From Alphaproteobacteria bacterium (lineage in GTDB: Bacteria > Pseudomonadota > Alphaproteobacteria > Rhodobacterales > Rhodobacteraceae), in the NCBI GenBank assembly GCA_030429495.1, contig JAUIFH010000001.1:578770-642769 (forward strand): 64,000 bases of DNA. The letters run 5' to 3'. Made by a program: the position numbers and the translations under genes. Positions 1 through 7,143 of the stretch are shown piece by piece. How positions within the stretch are numbered: the stretch's first letter is position 1; every line of letters begins with the position of its first letter. The notes below the pieces were generated by a model, which did no database searches, was not told the origin of the DNA, and was given only the letters and a program-made list of their open reading frames with translations.

Positions 1-1
1 C

Positions 2-1123
2 ATGAACGTCGAGGCGCGGCTGAAGGAGGTCGTCGGCGAACCCGCCGGGCGGCTGCATACGGCGCGGAGCCGCAACGACCAGGTGGCGACCGATTTCCGC
101 CTTTGGGTCCGCGATCAGGCGGACGCGGCCTTGGCCGGGCTGACGGCGCTGCAAAAGTCGTTGCTGGTTCAGGCAAAGGCCGGGGCGGACTGGGTGATGC
201 CGGGCTTCACCCATTTGCAGACCGCGCAGCCGGTGACCTGGGGCCATCACATGCTGGCCTATGTCGAGATGTTCGCGCGCGACGCGGGCCGCTTTGCCGA
301 TGCCCGCGCGCGGATGAATGAAAGCCCGCTTGGCGCCGCGGCACTTGCTGGCACCTCGTTCCCCATCGACCGCCACGCGACGGCGAAGGCGCTCGGTTTC
401 GACCGGCCGATGGCCAATTCGCTCGACGCCGTTTCGGACCGCGATTTCGCGCTGGAGTTCCTTGCTGCGGCGTCCATCTGCGCGATGCACCTGTCGCGCT
501 TCGCCGAGGAACTGGTGATCTGGTCCTCTGCGCAGTTCCGGTTTGTCGCGCTCTCGGACCGGTTCTCCACCGGCTCCTCGATCATGCCGCAGAAGAAGAA
601 CCCGGATGCGGCGGAGTTGATTCGGGCGAAGATTGGCCGGATCTTCGGCGCCAATGTCGCGCTGATGACGGTGATGAAAGGCCTGCCGCTCGCCTATTCC
701 AAGGACATGCAGGAAGACAAGGAGCAGGTCTTTGACGCCGCCGACAACCTCATGCTGGCGCTTGCCGCGATGGAGGGGATGGTGCGCGACATGAGCGCGC
801 GGCGCGACAACCTCGAAGCCGCCGCCGCGTCGGGTTTCTCGACCGCGACGGACCTTGCCGACTGGCTCGTCCGCGCGCTCGGCTTGCCGTTCCGCGATGC
901 CCACCACGTCACCGGCAGCCTTGTCGCGCTGGCCGAGAAGAAGGGTTGCGACTTGCCGGACCTGACGATCGACGAGATGAAATCGGCCCATGCCGGGATC
1001 ACGCAGGAAGTCTATTCGGTCCTCGGCGTGCACAACTCGGTGGCAAGCCGCCAGAGCTACGGTGGCACCGCGCCCGATCAGGTGCGTGCCCGGATCGCGG
1101 AGTGGAAGGAGCGGTTGGGATGA
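2..1123 (+). CDS. argH: Argininosuccinate lyase, 5' part outside the window
   Basis: This cytosolic enzyme splits argininosuccinate into arginine and fumarate, the last step of arginine synthesis. 373 residues are visible; the family is about 460 long, so roughly the first 90 residues lie upstream and the ATG at position 2 is internal. The fumarase/aspartase superfamily signature [11 protein letters not shown] and the upstream [13 protein letters not shown] block are both present. The stop codon overlaps the start of the next small lipoprotein gene (ATGA), which indicates cotranscription. Confidence 0.97.
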   Translation: MNVEARLKEVVGEPAGRLHTARSRNDQVATDFRLWVRDQADAALAGLTALQKSLLVQAKAGADWVMPGFTHLQTAQPVTWGHHMLAYVEMFARDAGRFADARARMNESPLGAAALAGTSFPIDRHATAKALGFDRPMANSLDAVSDRDFALEFLAAASICAMHLSRFAEELVIWSSAQFRFVALSDRFSTGSSIMPQKKNPDAAELIRAKIGRIFGANVALMTVMKGLPLAYSKDMQEDKEQVFDAADNLMLALAAMEGMVRDMSARRDNLEAAAASGFSTATDLADWLVRALGLPFRDAHHVTGSLVALAEKKGCDLPDLTIDEMKSAHAGITQEVYSVLGVHNSVASRQSYGGTAPDQVRARIAEWKERLG

Positions 1124-1272
1124 GGGCTGTCGCCCTTGTCCTCCTGCTCGCCCTTGCCGGCTGTTCGCGGCCTCAGGCCCATGCCGGCGTCCGGGTGACG
1201 CCGGACGGCGTGAAGGTCGTGCCTTCGATGTCAACCTCCATTGCCGGTATCGGCGTCACGGTGAGCCAATGA
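1120..1272 (+). CDS. Small lipoprotein (50 aa) after argH
   Basis: A 50-residue protein made of a hydrophobic signal peptide ending in a lipobox (LAGC, cysteine about residue 15) followed by about 35 polar residues rich in G, V and S. It should be lipidated and anchored in the membrane facing the periplasm. The ATG overlaps the argH stop and its own TGA overlaps the next ATG, so argH and the two lipoprotein genes form one transcript. Tiny lipoproteins between argH and lysA are usual in Rhodobacterales; their function is unknown. Confidence 0.75.
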   Translation: MRAVALVLLLALAGCSRPQAHAGVRVTPDGVKVVPSMSTSIAGIGVTVSQ

Positions 1273-1406
1273 TGAAGCCCATATGCGCAGCCCTGCTGAT
1301 TGTTGCCCTCGCCTCCTGCGGCGTCGACGGAGCACCCAAGCCACCGACGAAGCCGGGCGTGACGGTGTCGGGGCAGGTCAAGGTCGGCGTCGGCGGAAGC
1401 CTCTGA
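1269..1406 (+). CDS. Second small lipoprotein (45 aa) after argH
   Basis: A 45-residue protein with a type II signal peptide (LASC lipobox, cysteine about residue 17), then a proline-rich stretch (PKPPTKPG) and a short V/G tail. The start overlaps the preceding stop; a second ATG follows directly at 1272. It resembles the short lipoprotein commonly sitting between argH and lysA in this order. Function unknown. Here lysA is not the next gene, because the stress protein and exporter cassette lie in between. Confidence 0.72.
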   Translation: MMKPICAALLIVALASCGVDGAPKPPTKPGVTVSGQVKVGVGGSL

Positions 1407-1442
1407 TCCGGTCGCCGGCCTGTGTATGCCGGCGAGGTTCAG

Positions 1443-1895
1443 TCACTTGACGGTGAGAACCGGGCATTTCGCCAGAAGCTCGACGCGGTGGGACACCCCG
1501 CCACGCAGCGTCGCCTCGATATTGCCAAGCCCGCGCGAACCGATCACGATCATGTCGGCCTTCTTGGACTTCGCGAAGGAGACGATGGTGCGCGCCACGG
1601 GTCCGGTCTCGACCGCCTTGACGATCTTCTCCACGCCTCGCTTCTTCGCGATCTCGGCGGCGTCGGACAACAGATCGGCCGACAGGAGCCTCATCGCCTC
1701 GTAGTCGGGCCCTTCGATGCTTTCCATCTCTGCGTATTTGCGCAACTCGGCCGATACTTTCGGCACTTCGCGCGGCCGCAGCACCGTGAGAATTAAGATC
1801 GTCGCCTTGCAGGCAGCCGCGATTTCCGCCGCATATTCCACAGCCTTCATGGAATGACCGGAGCCGTCTACGGCAACCAGAATTTTTTCGATCAT
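1443..1895 (-). CDS. Universal stress protein, UspA family
   Basis: A 150-residue single-domain Usp protein, a cytosolic nucleotide-binding alpha/beta protein linked to stress survival. It has the N-terminal VAVDGS strand-loop with D10, and the ATP-binding loop G-S-R-G-L-G (119-124) with a following GGVSH segment. The reading frame extends 30 residues upstream, but the ATG at 1893-1895 fits the family length and has a strong GGGGGGAC ribosome site. It is a single gene on the opposite strand to argH. Confidence 0.9.
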   Translation of the reverse strand: MIEKILVAVDGSGHSMKAVEYAAEIAAACKATILILTVLRPREVPKVSAELRKYAEMESIEGPDYEAMRLLSADLLSDAAEIAKKRGVEKIVKAVETGPVARTIVSFAKSKKADMIVIGSRGLGNIEATLRGGVSHRVELLAKCPVLTVK

Positions 1896-2043
1896 GTTGA
1901 TGTCCCCCCTTTGCGCAGATGCGTCGACCTTCACCGCCCGAAGCCGATCCGGTGCCAAGCTGCGGCGGGATCGGTCTGGCGACATTTGGCCGTTGGCCGC
2001 CCGACGATAGCCCAGATCGGGATTCGAGGTAAGCGGCGGGACA

Positions 2044-3180
2044 CTAGTCCAGCGTTCGGCGGAAGCGCAGAAGACCGAGCGTCACGAAGACCAGCACGAA
2101 GACGATCAGCGCCGCCATCGGCTGGGCGACGCCCGCGTGGCCCGCGCCCTTCAGCATCACCGCCCGGATAAGCCGCAGGAAATGCGTGAGGGGGAATATC
2201 TCGCCCAGCGTCTGCGCCCAGCCGGGCATGCCGCGATAGGGGAACATGAAGCCCGAGAGCAGCAGCGAGGGCAGGAAGAAGAAGAAGGTCAGCTGCATCG
2301 CTTGCATCTGTGTCCGCGACGCTGTGGAAATCAGGTAGCCGAGGATGACGAGCGCCGCGACGAAGATGAAGACCCCGATCAGCAGAAGCGGCAATGCGCC
2401 GACGAAGGGAACGTCGAAGATCAGCTTTGCCGCGACCAGCACGACGGCGACCTGCACCGCGCCGACACCAAGATAGGGCAGCACCTTGCCAAGCATGATC
2501 TCAAGCGGTGTCGCGGGCATGGCGAGGAGGTTTTCCATTGTCCCGCGCTCGATCTCGCGCGTCAGCGCGATTGAGGTCATCATCACCATCGTCATCTGGA
2601 GGATCACGCCCAGAAGTCCGGGCACGATGTTGTATTGCGTGATGCCTTCCGGGTTGTAGCGGCGGTGGACGGTGACCTGAAGCTGCTCTGCCGCGGTCTC
2701 CCGCGCCTGCGCCTCCACTCCGCGCTCCCGCAGGAGTGCCTCGGCCGCGACGGTGCCGAGCGTGGAGATCGCGCCGGAGGCGACCGAGGGATCGGTCGCG
2801 TCGGCCTCGATCAGCAGCATCGGGTGGTCGCCACGCTCCACCCTGCGGCCGAAATCGGAGGGTACGGTGACGACGAAGGAGACATCGCCCCGCGTGATAA
2901 GCTGCTCCGCCTCGGCGGCGGAGGCGGCCGGATGGGTAAAGCGGTAGTAGCCCGTCAGTTCCAGCGCCGAGACGATGGCGCGGGTGTAGCGATCCTGCGT
3001 CGGTGCCACCAAGGCGGCGGGCAGGCCTTTGGGATCGGTGTTGATCGCGAAGCCGAAGAGCAAGAGCTGGATCAGCGGGATGCCCAGCATCATCGCAAAG
3101 GTGATCCGGTCGCGGCGCATCTGGATCACTTCCTTGGCAAGCAGCGCGGCGAGGCGGCGGAGCGAGAAATAGCGGCTCAT
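2044..3180 (-). CDS. ABC-2 type transporter permease (YbhR/YbhS-like)
   Basis: A 378-residue inner-membrane subunit of an ABC-2 exporter. A first membrane segment (about residues 22-45, starting after RRDRITFAMM) is followed by a large extracytoplasmic domain to about residue 170 and then five hydrophobic segments, the usual ABC2_membrane_3 layout. The start overlaps the ATPase stop by 4 nt. E. coli YbhFSR uses two permeases; only one is present here, so it presumably forms a homodimer. The substrate cannot be read from sequence; drugs or cations are typical for relatives. Confidence 0.88.
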   Translation of the reverse strand: MSRYFSLRRLAALLAKEVIQMRRDRITFAMMLGIPLIQLLLFGFAINTDPKGLPAALVAPTQDRYTRAIVSALELTGYYRFTHPAASAAEAEQLITRGDVSFVVTVPSDFGRRVERGDHPMLLIEADATDPSVASGAISTLGTVAAEALLRERGVEAQARETAAEQLQVTVHRRYNPEGITQYNIVPGLLGVILQMTMVMMTSIALTREIERGTMENLLAMPATPLEIMLGKVLPYLGVGAVQVAVVLVAAKLIFDVPFVGALPLLLIGVFIFVAALVILGYLISTASRTQMQAMQLTFFFFLPSLLLSGFMFPYRGMPGWAQTLGEIFPLTHFLRLIRAVMLKGAGHAGVAQPMAALIVFVLVFVTLGLLRFRRTLD

Positions 3181-4103
3181 CCCATGTTGTCCTTGGCGTC
3201 ACACATGAGCTGGATGAAGACATCCTCAAGGCTGGTTTCGGCGTCGTTCATCGTGGTGCCGGTTTCTGCCGCGACCCGCTGAACCGAGGCGCGGAGCCGC
3301 GCCGCGTCGCGCCCGACGACATGGAGCGTCGCGCCGAAGGGGGCGACCTGTTCCACCCCGTCCGCGTCCTTGAGCCGCCGCGCGGCTTCCGGAGTCGCAT
3401 CGCCATCCAGCACGAAGGTGGTGAGGCCTGCATCGCGGACGACTTCCTCCACGGTTCCGCTTGCCACCAGCCGCCCGTAGGAGATGTAGTTGATCCGGTG
3501 GCAGCGCTCGGCCTCGTCCATGTAGTGGGTGGAGACCAGAACCGTCAGCCCGTCGGCGGCAAGGCGATGGATCTCGTCCCAGAATTCCCGGCGGGCTTTG
3601 GGATCGACGCCTGCCGTCGGCTCGTCCAGCATCAGGAGCTTCGGTTTGTGCATGATGCAGGCGGCCAGTGCGAGGCGCTGCTTCCAGCCGCCCGACAGCG
3701 ACCCGGCAAGCTGCTGGCGCCGCGAGGTCAGGCCGAGATCGGCGAGCGTGTCGGCGACATGCCTGCGCGTCGGTGTCAGCGCATAGAGGCCCGCGACGAA
3801 ATTCAGGTTCTCCTCGATCGTCAGGTCTTCGTAGAAAGAGAAGCGTTGCGTCATGTAGCCGACCTCGCGCTTGATCGCGCGGCCGTCGCGGCGGATGTCG
3901 TGGCCAAGGACGCGGCCTTGGCCCGCGTCAGGCGTCAGCAGCCCGCACATGAGGCGGATCGTCGTGGTCTTGCCGGACCCGTTCGGCCCGAGAAAGCCCG
4001 CGATCTCACCCCGCCGGACGGTCAGGGAGACATCGTCGACGACGGTGCGTGGCCCGAACCGTTTGGTCAGGCCGCGAACCTCGATGGCGGGTTCAGCGTT
4101 CAT
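3177..4103 (-). CDS. ABC transporter ATP-binding protein (YbhF-like, single domain)
   Basis: From the ATG at 4101-4103 this is a 308-residue ATPase that powers the neighbouring permease. It shows Walker A (GPNGSGKTT, 39-47), a signature LSGGWKQ (136-142), Walker B (LLMLDEP ending near 162) and the SLEDVFIQLM C-terminal tail usual for ABC-2 exporters. E. coli YbhF carries two such domains in tandem; this one has one. A start 24 nt further upstream is possible but lies deeper inside the HlyD gene. It overlaps hlyD by 11 nt and the permease by 4 nt. Confidence 0.93.
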   Translation of the reverse strand: MNAEPAIEVRGLTKRFGPRTVVDDVSLTVRRGEIAGFLGPNGSGKTTTIRLMCGLLTPDAGQGRVLGHDIRRDGRAIKREVGYMTQRFSFYEDLTIEENLNFVAGLYALTPTRRHVADTLADLGLTSRRQQLAGSLSGGWKQRLALAACIMHKPKLLMLDEPTAGVDPKARREFWDEIHRLAADGLTVLVSTHYMDEAERCHRINYISYGRLVASGTVEEVVRDAGLTTFVLDGDATPEAARRLKDADGVEQVAPFGATLHVVGRDAARLRASVQRVAAETGTTMNDAETSLEDVFIQLMCDAKDNMG

Positions 4104-5052
4104 CCGCCGCCCCCGGCAGGCTGACATCGACGATCTGGCCGGGTTTCAGACCGTCGGGCTCCGCCGGGCGCGCCTCGATCAGGTAGGCGAGCTTCTGGCG
4201 GTTCTCGAGCGAGTAGATGACGGGCGGGGTGAATTCCGGCGCGTCGGATACATAGGTCACGATGGCCGTCAGATCAGCGCGGCAGCCGTCGCACTGCACC
4301 GAGAGTTGTGACCCCGTCGCGATGGACGCGATTTCAGTTTCCGGGACATAAAGACGAAGCTTCACCGCGCCGTCCGGCAGCATGGAGAGGACCGGGGCGG
4401 ACGGCCCGGCGATCTCTCCTTGCGTCCGGATCACGTCGAAGATGGTGCCGGCGGAGGGTGCGGTCAGCCGCCGCTTGGAAAGGTTCCACTCCGCCTTTTC
4501 GCGCGCGGCCGCCGCACCGGTGACGGCGGCTTCGGCCGCCGCGATCTCTTGCGCTCGAGCGGGCAGGCGGGCGACCGCCAGATTGGCCTCGGCCTCCGCC
4601 ACGCGGGCACGGGCGACGGCGGCGGCGGTCGCTGCATCGTCCGACTGGGCCGCGGTTGCTGCGCCGCGCGTGGCGAGGTTTCGCATCCGGTCGGCGGCGC
4701 GCTCTGCCTCCGCGGATTGCGCGCGGGCCGAGGCCAGCGTCGCCTCGATGACGCTGATTTCCTCTGCGCGGCGGCCTTCGCGAAGGTTCGCCAGTTCGCT
4801 TTCCGCGCGGGCAAGCGCCGCCGTCGCCTCCGCCAGCGCGATCTCTGCGTCGCGGCGCTCCATCTCGACCAGAAGCGCGCCGGGCGCCACCCGGTCGCCC
4901 CTGGCCACGGTCAAGGCGTCGATCTGCGCTGTCGCGACGGGTGCGATCAGGACGTATTCGCCCTCGACATAGCCGGTTGCGAAGGGCGGCGGCGGGGTGC
5001 AACTGGTGAAGAGCGCGGAGACAAGGGGCAGAGCGCAGACGAAGCCGGTCAT
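4093..5052 (-). CDS. HlyD-family periplasmic adaptor (YbhG-like)
   Basis: A 319-residue membrane-fusion protein that should link the ABC pump to the outer membrane. The N-terminus is hydrophobic and ends LFTSC, a possible but not ideal lipobox. Then come a biotinyl-lipoyl-like half (GYVEGEYVLIAPV), a long alanine- and glutamate-rich coiled-coil hairpin (about residues 65-195), the second lipoyl half (LTAPSAGTIFDV) and a beta-barrel. The start overlaps the TetR gene stop by 4 nt, so regulator, adaptor, ATPase and permease form one operon. Confidence 0.9.
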   Translation of the reverse strand: MTGFVCALPLVSALFTSCTPPPPFATGYVEGEYVLIAPVATAQIDALTVARGDRVAPGALLVEMERRDAEIALAEATAALARAESELANLREGRRAEEISVIEATLASARAQSAEAERAADRMRNLATRGAATAAQSDDAATAAAVARARVAEAEANLAVARLPARAQEIAAAEAAVTGAAAAREKAEWNLSKRRLTAPSAGTIFDVIRTQGEIAGPSAPVLSMLPDGAVKLRLYVPETEIASIATGSQLSVQCDGCRADLTAIVTYVSDAPEFTPPVIYSLENRQKLAYLIEARPAEPDGLKPGQIVDVSLPGAADER

Positions 5053-5693
5053 GACAGACGCTCCCTTTCGATCAGGGCGTGGAGGTTTGCGGCGAGGATG
5101 TCGCCGATCTGCCCGGTCTCAACCGGGCCGAGAGAGGGCCAGTTCATTCGTCGCGTGACGATCGGGCGGCCGACGCGGAAATAGAGAACCTGGCCGATCA
5201 GCGCGAAGACCTTCAGCCGGGTCGCCTCGCTTTCCGCCTCGGTTCCGGTGGCGGCGGCCCAGAGCGCGCAGAACTGACGGTGCATCGGGGCGATCATCGT
5301 GGTGTAGATGGCATCGAGGACGGGTCCATCCTCGGCCACTTCGCGCAGCATGAAGGCGACCGCATCCTCGCCTTCGCGCGATCCGGCGACGAAGGCCACC
5401 ATCGCGCGCAGCATCGCCTCCATCTGCCGGGTTGCGTTCTCCGGGGCTTCCGGCTGCGGCGGGTGCACGCTGCCGAGCACGAAAGTGATCCGGCGCATGA
5501 CCTCGGCGGCACAGGCGCGGCGCAACCCCTCCTTGCCGCCGAAATGATAGGCGATGGAGGCGACGTTGGTTTCCGCCGCCGCCGCGATTTCGCGCGTGGA
5601 GGTTGCTGCGAAGCCCTTCTGACCGAACAGGCGCAGGGCCACCGCCAAGAGGTCGGCGGCGGTGCCTTCGGGCGGGGGTGGGGTGTCGGTCAT
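5049..5693 (-). CDS. TetR-family repressor of the exporter operon (CecR-like)
   Basis: A 214-residue DNA-binding regulator. The N-terminal helix-turn-helix is typical (REIAAAAETNVASIAYHFGG), and the C-terminal part fits the CecR/YbiH type domain, whose E. coli member controls ybhGFSR, the same gene set as here. The ATG at 5691-5693 was chosen. A GTG at 5717 would add 8 residues but starts only 4 nt from the palindromic operator at 5721-5744, leaving no leader. It is the first gene of its operon and probably represses itself and the exporter. Confidence 0.88.
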   Translation of the reverse strand: MTDTPPPPEGTAADLLAVALRLFGQKGFAATSTREIAAAAETNVASIAYHFGGKEGLRRACAAEVMRRITFVLGSVHPPQPEAPENATRQMEAMLRAMVAFVAGSREGEDAVAFMLREVAEDGPVLDAIYTTMIAPMHRQFCALWAAATGTEAESEATRLKVFALIGQVLYFRVGRPIVTRRMNWPSLGPVETGQIGDILAANLHALIERERLS

Positions 5694-5720
5694 GTCTGAT
5701 CCGTGTGAGTCGCGCACCGA

Positions 5721-5744
5721 TTTTAATCAAGCGATTGATTAAAA
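5721..5744. promoter_or_regulatory. Palindromic operator, probable TetR/CecR-type binding site
   Basis: Two perfect 10-bp arms, TTTTAATCAA and TTGATTAAAA, separated by GCGA. It lies 27 bp upstream of the TetR start codon and in the divergent region toward lysA. Its AT-rich arms stand out in a GC-rich surrounding. The symmetry and position fit an autoregulatory TetR operator; binding is inferred. Confidence 0.78.
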
Positions 5745-5832
5745 GCAAACACCTGAAGCGGCGGCTTTCCTTGCCCCGTGCGATGCTCTACATCGGCGCC
5801 TGTGGTTGGACGCGGCGCAGGGTGGCCTGAAC

Positions 5833-7098
5833 ATGGATCATTTCCTTTACCGTGACGGTGCGCTGCACGCCGAGGACGTGGCGATCACCGAGATCGCCGC
5901 CGAGGTCGGGACGCCCTTCTACGTCTATTCGACCGCCACGCTCGAACGGCATTTCCGGCTGTTCGAGGAGGCGCTGTCCGGGCTGCCGCACCTCATCTGC
6001 TTCGCGATGAAGTCGAACGGCAACCTGTCTGTCATCCGCACGCTCGGCGCGCTTGGGGCAGGGATCGACGTGGTCTCCGCCGGTGAATACCTCAAGGCGC
6101 GCGCTGCCGGCGTGCCGGGCGAACGGATCGTGTTTTCGGGCGTCGGCAAGACGCGGGAAGAGATGCGGATCGCGCTTGAGGGCGGCATCCGCCAGTTCAA
6201 CGTCGAGAGCGAGCCGGAACTGGCCGCGCTGAGTGCGGTCGCGGCCTCGATGGGGGTTACGGCGCCGATTACGATCCGCGTGAACCCGGATGTCGATGCG
6301 AAGACGCATGAGAAAATCGCAACCGGTAAGAAAGAGAACAAGTTCGGCATCCCGATCAGCCGCGCCCGCGCGGTCTTTGCCGAGGCCGGGCGCCTGCCGG
6401 GGATCGAGGTCGTGGGCATCGACGTGCATATCGGGTCACAGCTTGTCGATCTCGAACCGTTCGAACAGGCCTACCTGAAGGTCGCGGACCTGACCCGGCA
6501 GCTTCGCGCCGACGGCCACGATATCCGCCGGCTCGACCTCGGCGGGGGACTCGGGATTCCCTATGAACGGTCCAACGCCGCGCCCCCGTTACCGCTGGAC
6601 TACGGGGCGGTCATCAAGCGGACCGTTGGCGATCTGGGCTGCGAGATCGAGATCGAGCCGGGGCGGCTGATCTCGGGCAATGCGGGCCTTCTTGTCAGCC
6701 GGGTGATTTATGTGAAATCCGGCGAGGAGCGGGAATTCTTGATCCTCGACAGCGCGATGAACGATCTGGTGCGTCCGTCGATGTATGGCGCGCATCACGA
6801 TATCGTCCCGGTTGTCGAGCCCGCGCCCGGCGGCGAGATGCTGCCCTATGACGTGGTCGGCCCGGTTTGCGAGACCGGCGATACCTTTGCCAAGCAGCGC
6901 CCGATGCCTCGGGTCGCTGCCGGCGATCTGGTGGCTTTCCGCTCGGCCGGCGCTTATGGCGCGGTCATGGCGTCGGAATACAATGCCCGTCCGCTGATCC
7001 CGGAAGTGATGGTGAAGGGGGATCAATTCGCCGTCATTCGCGCCCGTCCCACCTATGACGAGATGATAAACCGCGATAGCATGGCTCCGTGGCTCTGA
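5833..7098 (+). CDS. lysA: Diaminopimelate decarboxylase
   Basis: A 421-residue PLP enzyme that decarboxylates meso-diaminopimelate to lysine, the last step of lysine synthesis. It has the alanine-racemase-like barrel with the PLP lysine K60 (CFAMKSNGN), the HIGSQ motif, the glycine-rich phosphate loop (LDLGGGLGI), and the C-terminal CETGD motif with the active-site cysteine. A TTG at 5806 is in frame, but the ATG at 5833 fits the family start MDHFLYRDG. The next gene follows after 45 nt. Confidence 0.96.
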   Translation: MDHFLYRDGALHAEDVAITEIAAEVGTPFYVYSTATLERHFRLFEEALSGLPHLICFAMKSNGNLSVIRTLGALGAGIDVVSAGEYLKARAAGVPGERIVFSGVGKTREEMRIALEGGIRQFNVESEPELAALSAVAASMGVTAPITIRVNPDVDAKTHEKIATGKKENKFGIPISRARAVFAEAGRLPGIEVVGIDVHIGSQLVDLEPFEQAYLKVADLTRQLRADGHDIRRLDLGGGLGIPYERSNAAPPLPLDYGAVIKRTVGDLGCEIEIEPGRLISGNAGLLVSRVIYVKSGEEREFLILDSAMNDLVRPSMYGAHHDIVPVVEPAPGGEMLPYDVVGPVCETGDTFAKQRPMPRVAAGDLVAFRSAGAYGAVMASEYNARPLIPEVMVKGDQFAVIRARPTYDEMINRDSMAPWL

Positions 7099-7143
7099 CG
7101 CGCAATCCCGCGCGCGGGGCCGGAACGGAGACCGGCGACCGGC

